The translations under genes and the position numbers were made by a program. Shown here one piece after another: positions 52,163 to 61,635 of a DNA stretch of 64,000 nt. A model generated the notes under the pieces. That model was not told where the DNA came from. It saw only the letters and a program-made list of their open reading frames with translations, and searched no databases. The first letter of the stretch is position 1; each line of letters begins with the position of its first letter. Origin of the DNA: Chromatiales bacterium. Its GTDB lineage: Bacteria > Pseudomonadota > Gammaproteobacteria > Chromatiales > Chromatiaceae. Location of the stretch: the NCBI GenBank assembly GCA_022360905.1, contig JAKSBX010000156.1, forward strand, positions 1 through 64,000, read 5' to 3'.

Positions 52163-53062
52163 TCACTGCTCACCATAGCCAAGTCTGACCAAAGCCGCCT
52201 CGTCACTCGACCAACTCTTTTTTACTTTAACCCAGAGTTCTAAATGAACCTTACAATCAAAAAAGGATTGCATGGCTTTTCTGGCTTGTACTGCAACCTC
52301 TTTCAATGCCTGGCCGTCTTTACCGATGATAATGCCTTTTTGACCCGGCTTTTCCACCCAGATGACCGCATTGATGCGGTACAGACCCTGCTGCTCTTCG
52401 AAGCGTTCTATCTCAACAGAAACAGCATAGGGCAACTCCTTTGCATAGCGCCTTGTTATCTGCTCTCTGATCATTTCCGCGGCAAAAAACTTTTCCGGGC
52501 GATCGGTCAGTTGGTCATCGGGGTAGACATTATCAGCCTCCGGAAGAGCTCCTAATACCAGACCCTCAAGAGCATCAAGATTTTTGCCCTTTTTCGCCGA
52601 CAAGGGGACTATTTCAAGGAATTCATAACCTGTAGAGAGTTTAGACAGGTAAGGTAACAATGCCTCTTTTTGTTTGACCAGATCCACTTTATTGACAACG
52701 GCAATCGTTGGTAATTTACTCTCTTTGATCAAATTGAGTACCTTTTCATCCTCCTCAGTCCAACGCAGCGCCTCGACTACAAAGATCAGCAGATCAACAC
52801 CGGTGAGTACAGATTGGGCAGTCCGGTTGAGATAGCGATTCATCGCATTATCACTACGCTGGTGGATGCCTGGGGTATCGACGTAGATAATCTGTCCCCC
52901 TTGCAGGCTATTCACCCCCAAAACACTATGTCTTGTCGTTTGCGCTTTATGCGAAGTAATGGCCAGCCTGACTCCGAGGATCTGGTTCAACAGGGTGGAT
53001 TTACCGACGTTAGGCCGCCCGACGATGGCAGCGTATCCACAGTGATTTATCTGCTTACTCAT
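52163..53062 (-). CDS. era: GTPase Era
   Basis: Era is an essential GTPase in 16S rRNA maturation and 30S assembly. The 299-aa product has G1 GRPNVGKSTLLNQILG, G2/G3 VYVDTPGIH-like IIYVDTPGIHQR, G4 NKVD and a C-terminal KH domain with VEKPGQKGIIIGKDGQALKEV. It overlaps the rnc stop by 8 bp; RNase III and Era act on the same rRNA pathway. Confidence 0.97.
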   Translation of the reverse strand: MSKQINHCGYAAIVGRPNVGKSTLLNQILGVRLAITSHKAQTTRHSVLGVNSLQGGQIIYVDTPGIHQRSDNAMNRYLNRTAQSVLTGVDLLIFVVEALRWTEEDEKVLNLIKESKLPTIAVVNKVDLVKQKEALLPYLSKLSTGYEFLEIVPLSAKKGKNLDALEGLVLGALPEADNVYPDDQLTDRPEKFFAAEMIREQITRRYAKELPYAVSVEIERFEEQQGLYRINAVIWVEKPGQKGIIIGKDGQALKEVAVQARKAMQSFFDCKVHLELWVKVKKSWSSDEAALVRLGYGEQ

Positions 53063-53732
53063 GATTCAGATCCGACAACATTTTGAATGCGGCATCCTGT
53101 TCCGCCTTTCTTCGACTGTTACCCTCACCCACACTCTTTTTCTTAAGGTCTTCAACAGCACACTCAACCCTAAAATGTTGGGCATGGGGGTCACCACTGA
53201 CATCCAATATGATGTAGCTGGGAAGTGAGATCTTTTTCGCCTGCAAAAACTCCTGCAGTTGGGTTTTAGGATCTTTTTGCTGATTTTCCGGGCTCAGTGC
53301 AATCAATCGGGGTGAAAATATTCGCAGGATGACTGACCGGGTCGCATCATATCCACCATCGAGATAGATCGCTGCCAGCACCGCTTCAAAACTGTCAGCC
53401 AATATGGAATCTCGGCTCTGACCCCCGCTGCGAAGTTCTCCCTGCCCCAACTTCAGGTATTCACCAAGAGCAAACTCTCTTGCTATCTGGGCAAGTGTAT
53501 CCCGTTTCACCAATGCAGAACGAAGTCGGCTCAACTGCCCTTCACTGGCCTCGGAAAAATGGCTAAACAGCGCATCTGCAATGACAAACCCCAGTATGGA
53601 ATCACCCAGATATTCAAGACGCTCGTTGTTTTTGCCACCTGCACTACGATGGGTTAATGCCTGTTCAATCAACGTTTGCTGATTGAAGGTATAGCCCAGA
53701 TCACGGCATAATTTATTGGTGTCGGCCTTCAA
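53055..53732 (-). CDS. rnc: Ribonuclease III
   Basis: RNase III cuts double-stranded RNA in rRNA and mRNA processing. The 225-aa protein has the catalytic signature NERLEYLGDSILGFVIADAL, with the conserved Glu and Asp, and a second acidic cluster ADSFEAVLAAIYLDGG. A C-terminal double-stranded-RNA-binding domain (DPKTQLQEFLQAKK, FRVECAVEDLK, RKAEQDAAFKML) closes it. It begins at GTG or ATG overlapping the DUF4845 stop and overlaps era. Confidence 0.97.
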   Translation of the reverse strand: MKADTNKLCRDLGYTFNQQTLIEQALTHRSAGGKNNERLEYLGDSILGFVIADALFSHFSEASEGQLSRLRSALVKRDTLAQIAREFALGEYLKLGQGELRSGGQSRDSILADSFEAVLAAIYLDGGYDATRSVILRIFSPRLIALSPENQQKDPKTQLQEFLQAKKISLPSYIILDVSGDPHAQHFRVECAVEDLKKKSVGEGNSRRKAEQDAAFKMLSDLNHE

Positions 53733-54103
53733 TTCGCAGTTATCTCAACTGTCTCATCGAACGTCATGACGAGTGCAGCATTATAAGCGATATGTCGACG
53801 AACTTCGTAGGAAATGTTGATAATTCTGGTGCCTGAGGAACTTTTAATCTTGATATGTTCCCTGGTTACATGACGTATACTATTGATATTGAGACGTTTC
53901 AAAATCATGTTACGTAACTCTACCTTGGATTTTCGTTCTGCAAAAGGTTCTTTTTGAACGGATTCAAGTGCAGATTTTATAGCAAAGTGGTCAATATATA
54001 CCGGCGTTATCTTGATACCAACCATCACCAGAAATCCAGCAACAATTAAGATAACCAGCCAGCTGATGAATGTAAGTCCACGCTGTTTTTTGATGGATTG
54101 CAT
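53729..54103 (-). CDS. DUF4845 prepilin-like membrane protein
   Basis: The 124-aa product has an N-terminal RGLTFISWLVILIVAGFLVMVG, a prepilin-like single helix. A small extracytoplasmic domain follows (IKITPVYIDHFAIKSALESV). This is the DUF4845 protein found between lepB and rnc in many Gammaproteobacteria. Function is not established. Its stop overlaps rnc by 4 bp. Confidence 0.9.
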   Translation of the reverse strand: MQSIKKQRGLTFISWLVILIVAGFLVMVGIKITPVYIDHFAIKSALESVQKEPFAERKSKVELRNMILKRLNINSIRHVTREHIKIKSSSGTRIINISYEVRRHIAYNAALVMTFDETVEITAN

Positions 54104-54340
54104 ATCTACTTCCTCAAATAAGTCATACCGATCGATTCACTTCAGGCTGAGAGTCAGTTTTTTATTACTATCTACAATAGTTACTTCTTTGGCCTACGCA
54201 GCTTAGGGCTCTTCACTGATCAGTCATCAGCATTCAGTTTGCCGCCTCTTACAATTGATGTGTCATTTCCCGAGTCACAGCTTTATTCTTCGCCATCTCC
54301 ATTGAAAATCCAAGCTACCCTGTTTCTCAGTGATTCCTCA

Positions 54341-54361
54341 AGGGCCTGTTAACACGAACCC
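54341..54361 (+). repeat. Solo terminal-repeat-like motif beyond lepB
   Basis: AGGGCCTGTTAACACGAACCC matches the first 17 bases of the MITE-like element end. It lies 6 bp beyond the lepB stop. The element's second end is not visible. Confidence 0.5.
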
Positions 54362-54367
54362 TATTCC

Positions 54368-55216
54368 CTAATCGATACCTTTACCAATTCTTTCCCAGGC
54401 AATTGGGGGAAAACCACTGATATTGGAATCCCAATTCATCCAGATGCCAAAAGCTTTGCCGACAAGATTCTCATCAGGCACAAACCCCCAGCAACGGCTG
54501 TCATTACTATTATCCCGGTTATCACCCATGACAAAATATTGTCCTTCCGGAACTGTAATTGGTCCTTGCCTCAAGACCTGACACCCCATTGGCAGATCGG
54601 GCGCCAGCGGATTGATTAAAATATTGTGCTCAATCCCATCAAGATTTTCTACCGCCATGACCGCACCGGTCATCCGAGAGCCGCTACCTACACCGGTGTA
54701 TTGCCCCAACAACATCTGTTTCATCGGCTCGCCGTTGACGAAAAGAGTTTTATTACGATAGTAGAGTTTGTCTCCAGGAACAGCCACTACTCGCTTGATA
54801 TAGTCAATCCATGGTTGCTTTGGGTAACGAAAAACAACCGGGTCACCCCGCTGTGGGTCACCCAGATCGATAACTTTTTTGTTCAATACCGGCAGGCGAA
54901 TGCCGTAACTGAATTTGTTAACCAGAATGAAATCACCAACCAGCAGGGTCGGCATCATGGAGCCGGAGGGAATTCGAAAAGGCTCTACTAAAAAAGAGCG
55001 TAAAATGAGTACAGCGAAAATCACAGGGAAGAAAGATTTTGAGTACTCAACCAGTAGAGGCTCTTTTCTTGCTACTTGGTTTGCGTCGTCTGCCTCTTCT
55101 CCCACTTCCGGAGCCAACGCACTTCGTTTGTTGGCAAAGAATATACTATCCAATAGCCAGATGCCGCCTGTCACTGCACTTGCGACAACAAGAAAAGTTG
55201 GAAAATCGAAATTCAT
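54368..55216 (-). CDS. lepB: Signal peptidase I LepB
   Basis: Signal peptidase I removes Sec and Tat signal peptides. The 282-aa protein has two N-terminal membrane segments (about 4-22 and 62-80), the catalytic serine in RIPSGSMMPTLLVGD (Ser86) and the general base lysine in DYIKRVVAVPGD (Lys141). The box E sequence is GDNRDNSNDSR. Length is normal. It follows lepA in the usual operon and precedes DUF4845. Confidence 0.97.
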   Translation of the reverse strand: MNFDFPTFLVVASAVTGGIWLLDSIFFANKRSALAPEVGEEADDANQVARKEPLLVEYSKSFFPVIFAVLILRSFLVEPFRIPSGSMMPTLLVGDFILVNKFSYGIRLPVLNKKVIDLGDPQRGDPVVFRYPKQPWIDYIKRVVAVPGDKLYYRNKTLFVNGEPMKQMLLGQYTGVGSGSRMTGAVMAVENLDGIEHNILINPLAPDLPMGCQVLRQGPITVPEGQYFVMGDNRDNSNDSRCWGFVPDENLVGKAFGIWMNWDSNISGFPPIAWERIGKGID

Positions 55217-55263
55217 GGTTTACCTGCGTCCTCTCCCGTGATGTGCATGAAGTTAGAGCCTGC

Positions 55264-55280
55264 TAGGGGGCCTGTTAACA
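55264..55280 (+). repeat. Solo terminal-repeat-like motif beyond lepA
   Basis: TAGGGGGCCTGTTAACA, with an insertion of GG relative to the element end, lies 3 bp beyond the lepA stop. A weaker copy, TTAGAGCCTG, lies directly to its left at about 55253. Confidence 0.4.
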
Positions 55281-55283
55281 ACA

Positions 55284-57089
55284 CTAATTATCCTTTCCGA
55301 CCTGAAGTACAGCAAGAAAGGCGTCTTGAGGTATCTCCACCTTACCAACCTGCTTCATACGCTTTTTACCCGCTTTCTGCTTCTCCAGCAATTTACGCTT
55401 TCGTGTAATATCACCGCCGTAACATTTGGCGGTGACGTTCTTCCTCAGCGCCTTGACCGTGGTGCGGGCGATTATCTTACTGCCGATTGCCGCTTGAATG
55501 GCTACCTCGAACATCTGCCTAGGGATGATCTCCTTCATCTTTGAGGTCAGATCACGTCCTCGGAACTGAGCCTGATCCTTATGCACAATCAGAGATAGGG
55601 CATCCACTCGATCACCATTGATCAAGATATCAAGCTTGACCAGTGGTGCGGCCTGAAAATGGGTGAACTCATACTCAAAAGAGGCATAGCCTCTGCTGAC
55701 CGACTTTAACCGATCAAAAAAGTCGAGTACCACTTCATTCATCGGCAACTCATAGCTTAACTGCACCTGTCCGGCCAGATATTGTAGATTTTTCTGTACC
55801 CCACGCTTTTCAATACAAAGCGTAATCACGTTACCAAGATAGTCTTGTGGTACTAGGATGGTTGCAACAATAATCGGTTCGCGGACCTCTTCCAGCTTGC
55901 CGGGTTCGGGTAGCGCCGCTGGATTTTCGATATGAATGAGTTCTCCGTCATTTTTCAGCACTTCATAAACCACGGAAGGCGCGGTTGTGATCAGATCCAG
56001 GTCATACTCCCGTTCGAGCCGTTCCTGAACAATCTCCATATGCAGCATGCCGAGGAATCCGCAACGGAAGCCAAATCCCAGCGCCTGCGAGGTTTCCGGC
56101 TCATAGTGCAGTGCCGCATCATTGAGGCGCAGTTTCTGCAGAGCATCCCGCAGCCCTTCATAATCATCGGAGCTGACTGGATAGAGTCCGGAGAAAACCC
56201 GCGGATGCATCTCCTCAAATCCCGGCAGAGGTTGATCAGCCTGCCGGTTTTCCAAGGTGATGGTGTCGCCGACCGGCGCACCGTCGACCTCTTTGATGCC
56301 GGCGATCAGGTAGCCAACTTCTCCAGCTTTCAATGAGGCTTGACTGAGCTGTTTGGGGGTGAACACGCCAACCTGCTCAACCTGAAAAACCCGCCCGGTA
56401 GACATGATCCGCATCTTGTCTTTCGGCTTGATCTCACCGTTCATCACCCTGATCAGTGAAATGACCCCGACATAGGGATCAAACCAGGAATCAATGATCA
56501 ACGCTTGCAGCGGCGCTTCATAGTCACCGGCCGGAGGGGGGATCGTGACAACCAGTTGCTCCAACAGCGACTCGATGCCCAAGCCGGTCTTGGCACTTAC
56601 GTGGACCGCCTGATCGGCCTCGATGCCGATGATCTCTTCAATTTCATTGATTACCCGTTCCGGTTCCGCCGATGGGAGATCGATTTTGTTGAGGACCGGC
56701 AGTACCTCCAGCCCCTGCTCAATCGCGGTATAGCAATTTGCCACACTCTGGGCCTCAACGCCCTGCGCCGCATCCACCACCAGCAGCGCCCCTTCACAGG
56801 CTGCCAGGGAGCGGGAAACCTCGTAGGAGAAATCCACATGACCGGGCGTATCGATGAAGTTGAGCTGGTAGGTGATTCCGTCTTTGGCCTGATATTCCAG
56901 GGTGACGCTTTGGGCTTTGATGGTGATGCCCCGCTCCCGCTCCAATTCCATGGAATCACACACCTGGTCAGCCATCTCCCGGTCACTCAGGCCACCACAG
57001 GTCTGAATGAACCGATCGGCTATGGTGGATTTACCATGATCGATATGAGCAATGATGGAAAAGTTGCGGATGTGTTGAAGGTCAGCCAT
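55284..57089 (-). CDS. lepA: Elongation factor 4 (LepA)
   Basis: EF4/LepA is a translational GTPase that promotes ribosome back-translocation or biogenesis. From ATG 57089 the product is 601 aa, the family length. It has the G1 motif [14 protein letters not shown], switch [24 protein letters not shown] and the LepA-specific C-terminal domain ending [20 protein letters not shown]. The track start at 57182 adds 31 residues that cross the hairpin terminator and are rejected. Confidence 0.97.
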   Translation of the reverse strand: MADLQHIRNFSIIAHIDHGKSTIADRFIQTCGGLSDREMADQVCDSMELERERGITIKAQSVTLEYQAKDGITYQLNFIDTPGHVDFSYEVSRSLAACEGALLVVDAAQGVEAQSVANCYTAIEQGLEVLPVLNKIDLPSAEPERVINEIEEIIGIEADQAVHVSAKTGLGIESLLEQLVVTIPPPAGDYEAPLQALIIDSWFDPYVGVISLIRVMNGEIKPKDKMRIMSTGRVFQVEQVGVFTPKQLSQASLKAGEVGYLIAGIKEVDGAPVGDTITLENRQADQPLPGFEEMHPRVFSGLYPVSSDDYEGLRDALQKLRLNDAALHYEPETSQALGFGFRCGFLGMLHMEIVQERLEREYDLDLITTAPSVVYEVLKNDGELIHIENPAALPEPGKLEEVREPIIVATILVPQDYLGNVITLCIEKRGVQKNLQYLAGQVQLSYELPMNEVVLDFFDRLKSVSRGYASFEYEFTHFQAAPLVKLDILINGDRVDALSLIVHKDQAQFRGRDLTSKMKEIIPRQMFEVAIQAAIGSKIIARTTVKALRKNVTAKCYGGDITRKRKLLEKQKAGKKRMKQVGKVEIPQDAFLAVLQVGKDN

Positions 57090-57107
57090 AAAGCCTTGAA
57101 TTGTCAC

Positions 57108-57141
57108 TGAAAAAACAAGAAACGCCCCGTTTCGGGGCGCT
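57108..57141 (-). terminator. Rho-independent terminator between the glutaredoxin gene and lepA
   Basis: On the minus strand CGCCCCG and CGGGGCG pair around a 3-base loop, and T-rich sequence follows (TTTCTTGTTTTTT). It ends the degQ-glutaredoxin transcript just before lepA, so lepA probably has its own promoter or depends on read-through. Confidence 0.85.
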
Positions 57142-57183
57142 TCAACGATAACGTGTTGCCACAAAAAAGGAGATGATACCAAA

Positions 57184-57426
57184 TCATACGTCGCGCAAAT
57201 AGCTCAGAAGTCTGGAATGGTCGAGATAGTGTTCACTCAGTAAAACACCATCCGGCCCTTCCAGGCAGGGAATTCGCAGGCCATAGAGCGCTTTGATTTC
57301 GGAATTACGGTCGATATCGACCTTCACCAGCTGAATTCTCTCCAGCCCATCCACCCCTGAGAGCTCCTCCCACATCTCGTCACAAAGGTGGCATCCCTGC
57401 CGATGGTAGAACTTGAGCTCAATCAT
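57184..57426 (-). CDS. Glutaredoxin-like protein
   Basis: The 80-aa product from ATG 57426 ([22 protein letters not shown]) is a glutaredoxin-like thioredoxin-fold protein (DUF836 group) with the CxxC motif CHLC near residue 12. It has the cis-Pro segment [10 protein letters not shown]. Such proteins sit between degQ and lepA in related genomes. It overlaps the degQ 3' end by 8 bp. The track start at 57546 is out of register with this start and is rejected. Confidence 0.85.
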   Translation of the reverse strand: MIELKFYHRQGCHLCDEMWEELSGVDGLERIQLVKVDIDRNSEIKALYGLRIPCLEGPDGVLLSEHYLDHSRLLSYLRDV

Positions 57427-58858
57427 TTTCCGGCACATGCAGGGCAAGAAAGATCGGCCCTGTGTTGCGGTGCACAAGCAAGGCAACTGTTTTCTCCCCG
57501 GGCAACTCTTTAACCAAACGGTTAAAGTGCTCCACCCCCTCCACATCCATATTATTGATCATCGTAATAATGTCGCCCTGTTGGATTCCAGCCTCACGGG
57601 CTGCCTTACCGGTTACCGACTCAACCATAACCCCCCGTCGAGATGGCAGACGCAATTCTTGCTGAACCTGCTCACTAACACTTGAAACCATCAATCCCAA
57701 GCGGTTTTCAGATACTTTAGGTGGGGTGTTTTCGGCCATTTCCAGCTGATCATCGGAGGGTAGTTCACCGATATTGACATCCACCATCTTGGTTTTTCCC
57801 TTCCTCAGAATCTTCAGCGAGGCTGGTCTATCCACATTGCTACGACCAACTAAAGGAGGCAATTCCGATGAGGTGTGTATGGGGGTGCCATTGAATGACA
57901 GAATCACATCACCCACCTGAAGTCCCGCTTTTTCCGATGGACTCTGGGGCAGAACCCGGGCAATCAATGCGCCCCGGGGATGATCCATGCCAAAACTGTC
58001 GGCAAGATCCTTGGTAACGTCCTGAATCAATACCCCCAGCCAACCACGGGTTACCCGTCCCCGGGTTTTTAACTGGTCTGCAACATTCATTGCCATCTCT
58101 ATGGGAATAGCAAAAGATAGCCCCATGAATCCGCCTGAGCGGCTGTAAATCTGGGAGTTGATACCAACCACTTTACCTTCCATGTTAAACAGCGGACCAC
58201 CGGAGTTACCAGGATTGATGGCAACATCGGTCTGAATGAATGGTACATAGTTCTCGCTTGGCAGGTTTCTTCCCTTTGCACTGACAATTCCAGCGGTTAC
58301 TGAATGGTCAAAGCCAAAAGGTGACCCGATTGCCAACACCCACTCACCGACTCTCAGTGCATCGGAGTCACCGATTTCAACCATTGGCAGGTCATCAGCA
58401 TTAATTTTAATTAACGCAATATCGCTACGTTCGTCTTTGCCGATCACTTTGGCGACAAACTCACGACGGTCGTTCATCCTTACCAGAATTTCGTCAGCCT
58501 CTTCCACAACATGATTGTTGGTCAATATATAGCCATCCTCTGAGATGATGAACCCAGATCCCAGCGAGCGCTTTTCCACATCACTTTCCGGCATACGATA
58601 GCCATGATTGCCAAAAAACTTTTTCATCAGTTCACCCAAAGGACTGCCTTCAGGTAAGCCCTCTAATTCGGGCATATTAAATGGCGACATCTGATTTCTG
58701 GACGAGGAGGTTCTGGTACTGATATTGACCACGGAGGGTGCATTATGCTCTGCCAGATCTGCAAAATTGGGCAGATCGCGCGCCATCAGGGGGAGCGATG
58801 TCAGCAGCGCCATTGCCACAACCGCTAGCATTAGATAGTGAAATTTCTTGTCTCTCAT
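57419..58858 (-). CDS. degQ: Periplasmic serine endoprotease DegQ/DegP (HtrA)
   Basis: This envelope quality-control protease has a signal peptide (ending near LMARDLP) and a trypsin-like domain with the catalytic His116 (LTNNHVV), Asp146 (RSDIALI) and Ser219 (NPGNSGGPL). Two PDZ domains follow (GWLGVLIQDVTKDLADSF; MVSSVSEQVQQELRLPSRRGV). The 479-aa length fits MucD/DegQ-type HtrA. It is the last gene before the glutaredoxin in the rpoE-rseABC-degQ run. Here it would digest misfolded envelope proteins as a member of the sigma-E regulon. Confidence 0.96.
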   Translation of the reverse strand: MRDKKFHYLMLAVVAMALLTSLPLMARDLPNFADLAEHNAPSVVNISTRTSSSRNQMSPFNMPELEGLPEGSPLGELMKKFFGNHGYRMPESDVEKRSLGSGFIISEDGYILTNNHVVEEADEILVRMNDRREFVAKVIGKDERSDIALIKINADDLPMVEIGDSDALRVGEWVLAIGSPFGFDHSVTAGIVSAKGRNLPSENYVPFIQTDVAINPGNSGGPLFNMEGKVVGINSQIYSRSGGFMGLSFAIPIEMAMNVADQLKTRGRVTRGWLGVLIQDVTKDLADSFGMDHPRGALIARVLPQSPSEKAGLQVGDVILSFNGTPIHTSSELPPLVGRSNVDRPASLKILRKGKTKMVDVNIGELPSDDQLEMAENTPPKVSENRLGLMVSSVSEQVQQELRLPSRRGVMVESVTGKAAREAGIQQGDIITMINNMDVEGVEHFNRLVKELPGEKTVALLVHRNTGPIFLALHVPEND

Positions 58859-58916
58859 TGAAACAACTCCTGGAGGAAAGAGGGATCTAACGACTACAGA
58901 TCAGAAGTAAAAGGCG

Positions 58917-59387
58917 TCAGACAAAGGGTATAGACACTTTATCTGCATGACGCAGCATGACAGCTTGATAACCTGGGTCGTGTCGATTTTTATATGCAAG
59001 TAGTCTCAATAGAAAAAACCCGCCAATCAGCCCCAATAGACCACCGATAACTTGCGGTAGTTCCCCTGTGTGAGCACTAAAAAAACCAAACAGGTACTGA
59101 GCAGCGATGGCTGCCAGAATCATGCTAAACAGCGGTAACAGATAAGCAAGCAGTGAGAGTTTCAGAAAGGCCTGTTCCTGCAAACCGATGATTACCTGCT
59201 CACCAGGTTTAGCCAATACCGTATTCAATACTTTCAGATGGTTATAACGACGTTTGAACAAACCCGCCAGAACACTGGTACTGCAGCTTCCCTGGCTCTG
59301 ACAAGACCCGCAGGCGGCACGCTTTTCCGTTTCGACAAAAGCGTACTCACCTTCAATACGCACGACCCTGGCGGTCTCTTCAATCAT
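58917..59387 (-). CDS. rseC: SoxR-reducing / RseC-type membrane protein
   Basis: The 156-aa product has an N-terminal domain with four cysteines in ACGSCQSQGSC and two membrane segments (about 75-97 and 110-130), the RseC/MucC pattern. RseC modulates the sigma-E pathway and in other bacteria takes part in SoxR reduction and thiamine-related redox. Start and stop overlap rseB by 8 bp. The precise role is unsettled in the family. Confidence 0.92.
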   Translation of the reverse strand: MIEETARVVRIEGEYAFVETEKRAACGSCQSQGSCSTSVLAGLFKRRYNHLKVLNTVLAKPGEQVIIGLQEQAFLKLSLLAYLLPLFSMILAAIAAQYLFGFFSAHTGELPQVIGGLLGLIGGFFLLRLLAYKNRHDPGYQAVMLRHADKVSIPFV

Positions 59388-60372
59388 TCGAGCTCTTCAG
59401 CTTCATCCCTTGAACCACACCCAATATGGTGACGGCAGGCACTTCACCGACTGCTGTCACCTGGTATCCGGCCACCTGGCCGCCCCAGGCGTTAATCGCA
59501 CCCAATTTGGATACCCCACTGAAGGCTTCGCTACGGGTTTCCGCTTCGATAAAAACAGATAATGAGCCCAATCCGTCACTGAATACATACTGCTCGATTG
59601 GGGCACTCAGCATCGGGTCGTGCAGCTGGTGCTGCATACTCAATCTAAAACCAGCTGGAAGCTTGAGGAAATCCCATCGACTGTCGGCCTCATTGGAGAG
59701 ACTGGTGCCTTCATTATTTTTTAGCCGGTAGGTGAACAGTGATTCTCGCTGGTGTAGTTCGCTGATTTCAGCCACACCAATCTCCAGATCGGTGAACATG
59801 GTCTGTTCCACCGCTTCACCATGCTCGTTCATCAAATCCGATTTGAGGGGTAAGCCGCTCTCTACATCCAGATAGAACCGATAGCCGTAGCGAAGCCGGT
59901 CATTGGGCATGATCACCACAACCTGAGCCTGGCGATTGGCAATTCGGTCCTTTCCGCTCATGCGAAAGCTGTAGTGATCCTCAAGCTGGGCCAGGTCCTG
60001 AGGCAGAATATTGAGAAATTTCTTACTTGGGGAACGCTTATCGACTGAGATTTCATTACTGTCAGGCAACACACAGGTAACCGACTCTTCATCACGAATC
60101 ACTTCACGGGGTGCTCCGTTCAGGGACATCAGGCTCTCTCGGACCTTGTCACCCTTCACCGCGTGGGCGATTTTCATGATCTCCAGCTGATTGTCATGGA
60201 GATAGACAAAGGTTCCCTGATAGTTCAGCTTTTGCACCGCGTCCATCATTCGCTCAAGCCAATCCCTGGGGGTAAGCTGCTCAGCAGCTAAAATTGGCTG
60301 GCTACAGACCAGCAGAAGAAGAAAACCGAGCCAATTTTGTCTCGAAGCAGCTCTGGAAGACGAAAAATTCAT
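59380..60372 (-). CDS. rseB: Sigma-E regulatory protein RseB (MucB)
   Basis: RseB is a periplasmic protein that binds the anti-sigma factor RseA and shields it from DegS. The 330-aa protein has a signal peptide (ending LVCSQPILAAEQ), the LolA-like N-domain (LNYQGTFVYLHDNQLEIMKIAHAVKGDKVRESLMSLNGAPREVIRDE) and the C-terminal part (LGSLSVFIEAETRSEAFSGVSKLGAINAWG). It lies 15 bp from rseA. Confidence 0.95.
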   Translation of the reverse strand: MNFSSSRAASRQNWLGFLLLLVCSQPILAAEQLTPRDWLERMMDAVQKLNYQGTFVYLHDNQLEIMKIAHAVKGDKVRESLMSLNGAPREVIRDEESVTCVLPDSNEISVDKRSPSKKFLNILPQDLAQLEDHYSFRMSGKDRIANRQAQVVVIMPNDRLRYGYRFYLDVESGLPLKSDLMNEHGEAVEQTMFTDLEIGVAEISELHQRESLFTYRLKNNEGTSLSNEADSRWDFLKLPAGFRLSMQHQLHDPMLSAPIEQYVFSDGLGSLSVFIEAETRSEAFSGVSKLGAINAWGGQVAGYQVTAVGEVPAVTILGVVQGMKLKSSND

Positions 60373-60387
60373 CCGATCAGCTCAATC

Positions 60388-60966
60388 TTATTTTTGTTTG
60401 TTTTCATCGTAACTGACGAAGGTTGCAAAGGGCATGATCCCTTTGATGTTGCTCGACGGTGACCGCTCCTGATGATTGACCAGATAGGCATTAAGTCGCG
60501 ACTCCACTTCGGGCTTTTTCAGCAGCTCCCAGCGCGTGCCGTCTTCCGCAACGTAGAGGGTTTCTGTTACCGGTTTCTGGGTAGCCGCGATATTCGCCGG
60601 CGGCGCTTCGGATCCCTCCGGATTGATCAGTTGAGGGGCCATCACCACTGCGACGGCGGCTAAAGAGGCGGCGACAGCCAACCCGGTGAAGGAACGCTTT
60701 TTCACTCCAGAACGACGTTTGCTGGCAGCAGCCGGTGCCAGTACAACCGGCTCATCCTCCAACTGCTTGCTGATCGCCTGTGCCAACCCCGGGTTGTACA
60801 TTGAGCCGGTCTCGCCACGCATGGCATCACCGATCAAATGGTACCTGGACCAGGTGTCCCGATTCACTGCATTATTCGCCAACTTATTAATTTCCATAGA
60901 GATTTCTTCTTCTGAAATCTCATCATCAACCAGTGCGGATAATCTTTCGTACTCTTGCTCAGTCAT
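60388..60966 (-). CDS. rseA: Anti-sigma-E factor RseA (MucA)
   Basis: The 192-aa product binds sigma-E in the cytoplasm and spans the inner membrane. The N-terminal cytoplasmic part (YERLSALVDDEISEEEISMEINKLANNAVNRDTWSRYHLIGDAMRG) matches the RseA/MucA domain. One helix lies near 97-116 (FTGLAVAASLAAVAVVMAPQLI), and the periplasmic tail ends in a RseB-contact region. It is 17 bp from rpoE. Confidence 0.95.
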   Translation of the reverse strand: MTEQEYERLSALVDDEISEEEISMEINKLANNAVNRDTWSRYHLIGDAMRGETGSMYNPGLAQAISKQLEDEPVVLAPAAASKRRSGVKKRSFTGLAVAASLAAVAVVMAPQLINPEGSEAPPANIAATQKPVTETLYVAEDGTRWELLKKPEVESRLNAYLVNHQERSPSSNIKGIMPFATFVSYDENKQK

Positions 60967-60983
60967 CTGTGCTATGCCTGATA

Positions 60984-61562
60984 TTAAGGTTTCAGTAATG
61001 GGCTCAGTCTCTTATCAATCGCCTCACGTGCCCTGAATATACGGGAGCGAACCGTACCTACAGGACAGGACATGGCATTGGCGATCTCTTCATAACTCAT
61101 GCCTTCCAGCTCTCTCAGTACAATGGCGGTTCTTAGATCTTCAGGCAGATCATCGATCGCCTGCTGAACCGTCATGGTAATCTCTTCGGTCAATACATGA
61201 TTTTCCGGTGTGCCTGTCTCCTTTAGACGCACACCGACATCCATTTGTTCAGCCACTTCTGCCTCCACATCGTCTGAAGGGGGGCGTCGTCCCTGGGCTA
61301 CGAGGTAATTCTTCGCTGTATTGATGGCTATTCGATAGAGCCACGTATAAAAAGCACTGTCACCCCGGAACTTGGGTATGGCCCGATAGGCCTTGATAAA
61401 GGCTTCCTGGGTCACATCCAGTACCTCATGAGGATCTCGGATATAGCGGGAGATCAGATTGGTGATTTTCTGCTGGTATTTCAATACCAGCAGGTCAAAC
61501 GCCTTTTTGTCACCCTGTTGAACTCGAGCTACGAGCTCCTGATCAATTAACCGCTCGCCCAT
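60984..61562 (-). CDS. rpoE: RNA polymerase sigma-E factor (RpoE/AlgU)
   Basis: This group-IV (ECF) sigma factor drives the envelope-stress regulon. From ATG 61562 (MGERLIDQELVARVQQGDKKAFDLLVLKYQ) the product is about 192 aa. It has the region-2 segments DVTQEAFIKAYRAIPKFRGDSAFYTWLYRIAINTAKNYLV and the region-4 helix-turn-helix DDLPEDLRTAIVLRELEGMSYEEIANAMSCPVGTVRSRIFRAREA. A GAGGAGG site lies 8 bases upstream. The track start at 61610 lies inside the probable promoter and is rejected. A sigma-E-type promoter stands upstream, so the gene is autoregulated. Confidence 0.96.
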   Translation of the reverse strand: MGERLIDQELVARVQQGDKKAFDLLVLKYQQKITNLISRYIRDPHEVLDVTQEAFIKAYRAIPKFRGDSAFYTWLYRIAINTAKNYLVAQGRRPPSDDVEAEVAEQMDVGVRLKETGTPENHVLTEEITMTVQQAIDDLPEDLRTAIVLRELEGMSYEEIANAMSCPVGTVRSRIFRAREAIDKRLSPLLKP

Positions 61563-61609
61563 CCGGGCTATTACCTCCTCGTGACGAGCACATCCTGTGC
61601 ACAGTCCCA

Positions 61610-61635
61610 TTGACAGTCATGGATTGGATAAGTTC
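61610..61635 (-). promoter_or_regulatory. Sigma-E-type promoter of the rpoE-rseABC operon
   Basis: Reading the minus strand: GAACTT, a 16-base spacer, then TCAA, the consensus of RpoE/AlgU promoters (GAACTT-N16-17-TCNNA). Transcription would start about 6 bases further, leaving a leader of about 40 nt with a GAGGAGG ribosome site before ATG 61562. This supports autoregulation of the operon. Confidence 0.85.
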
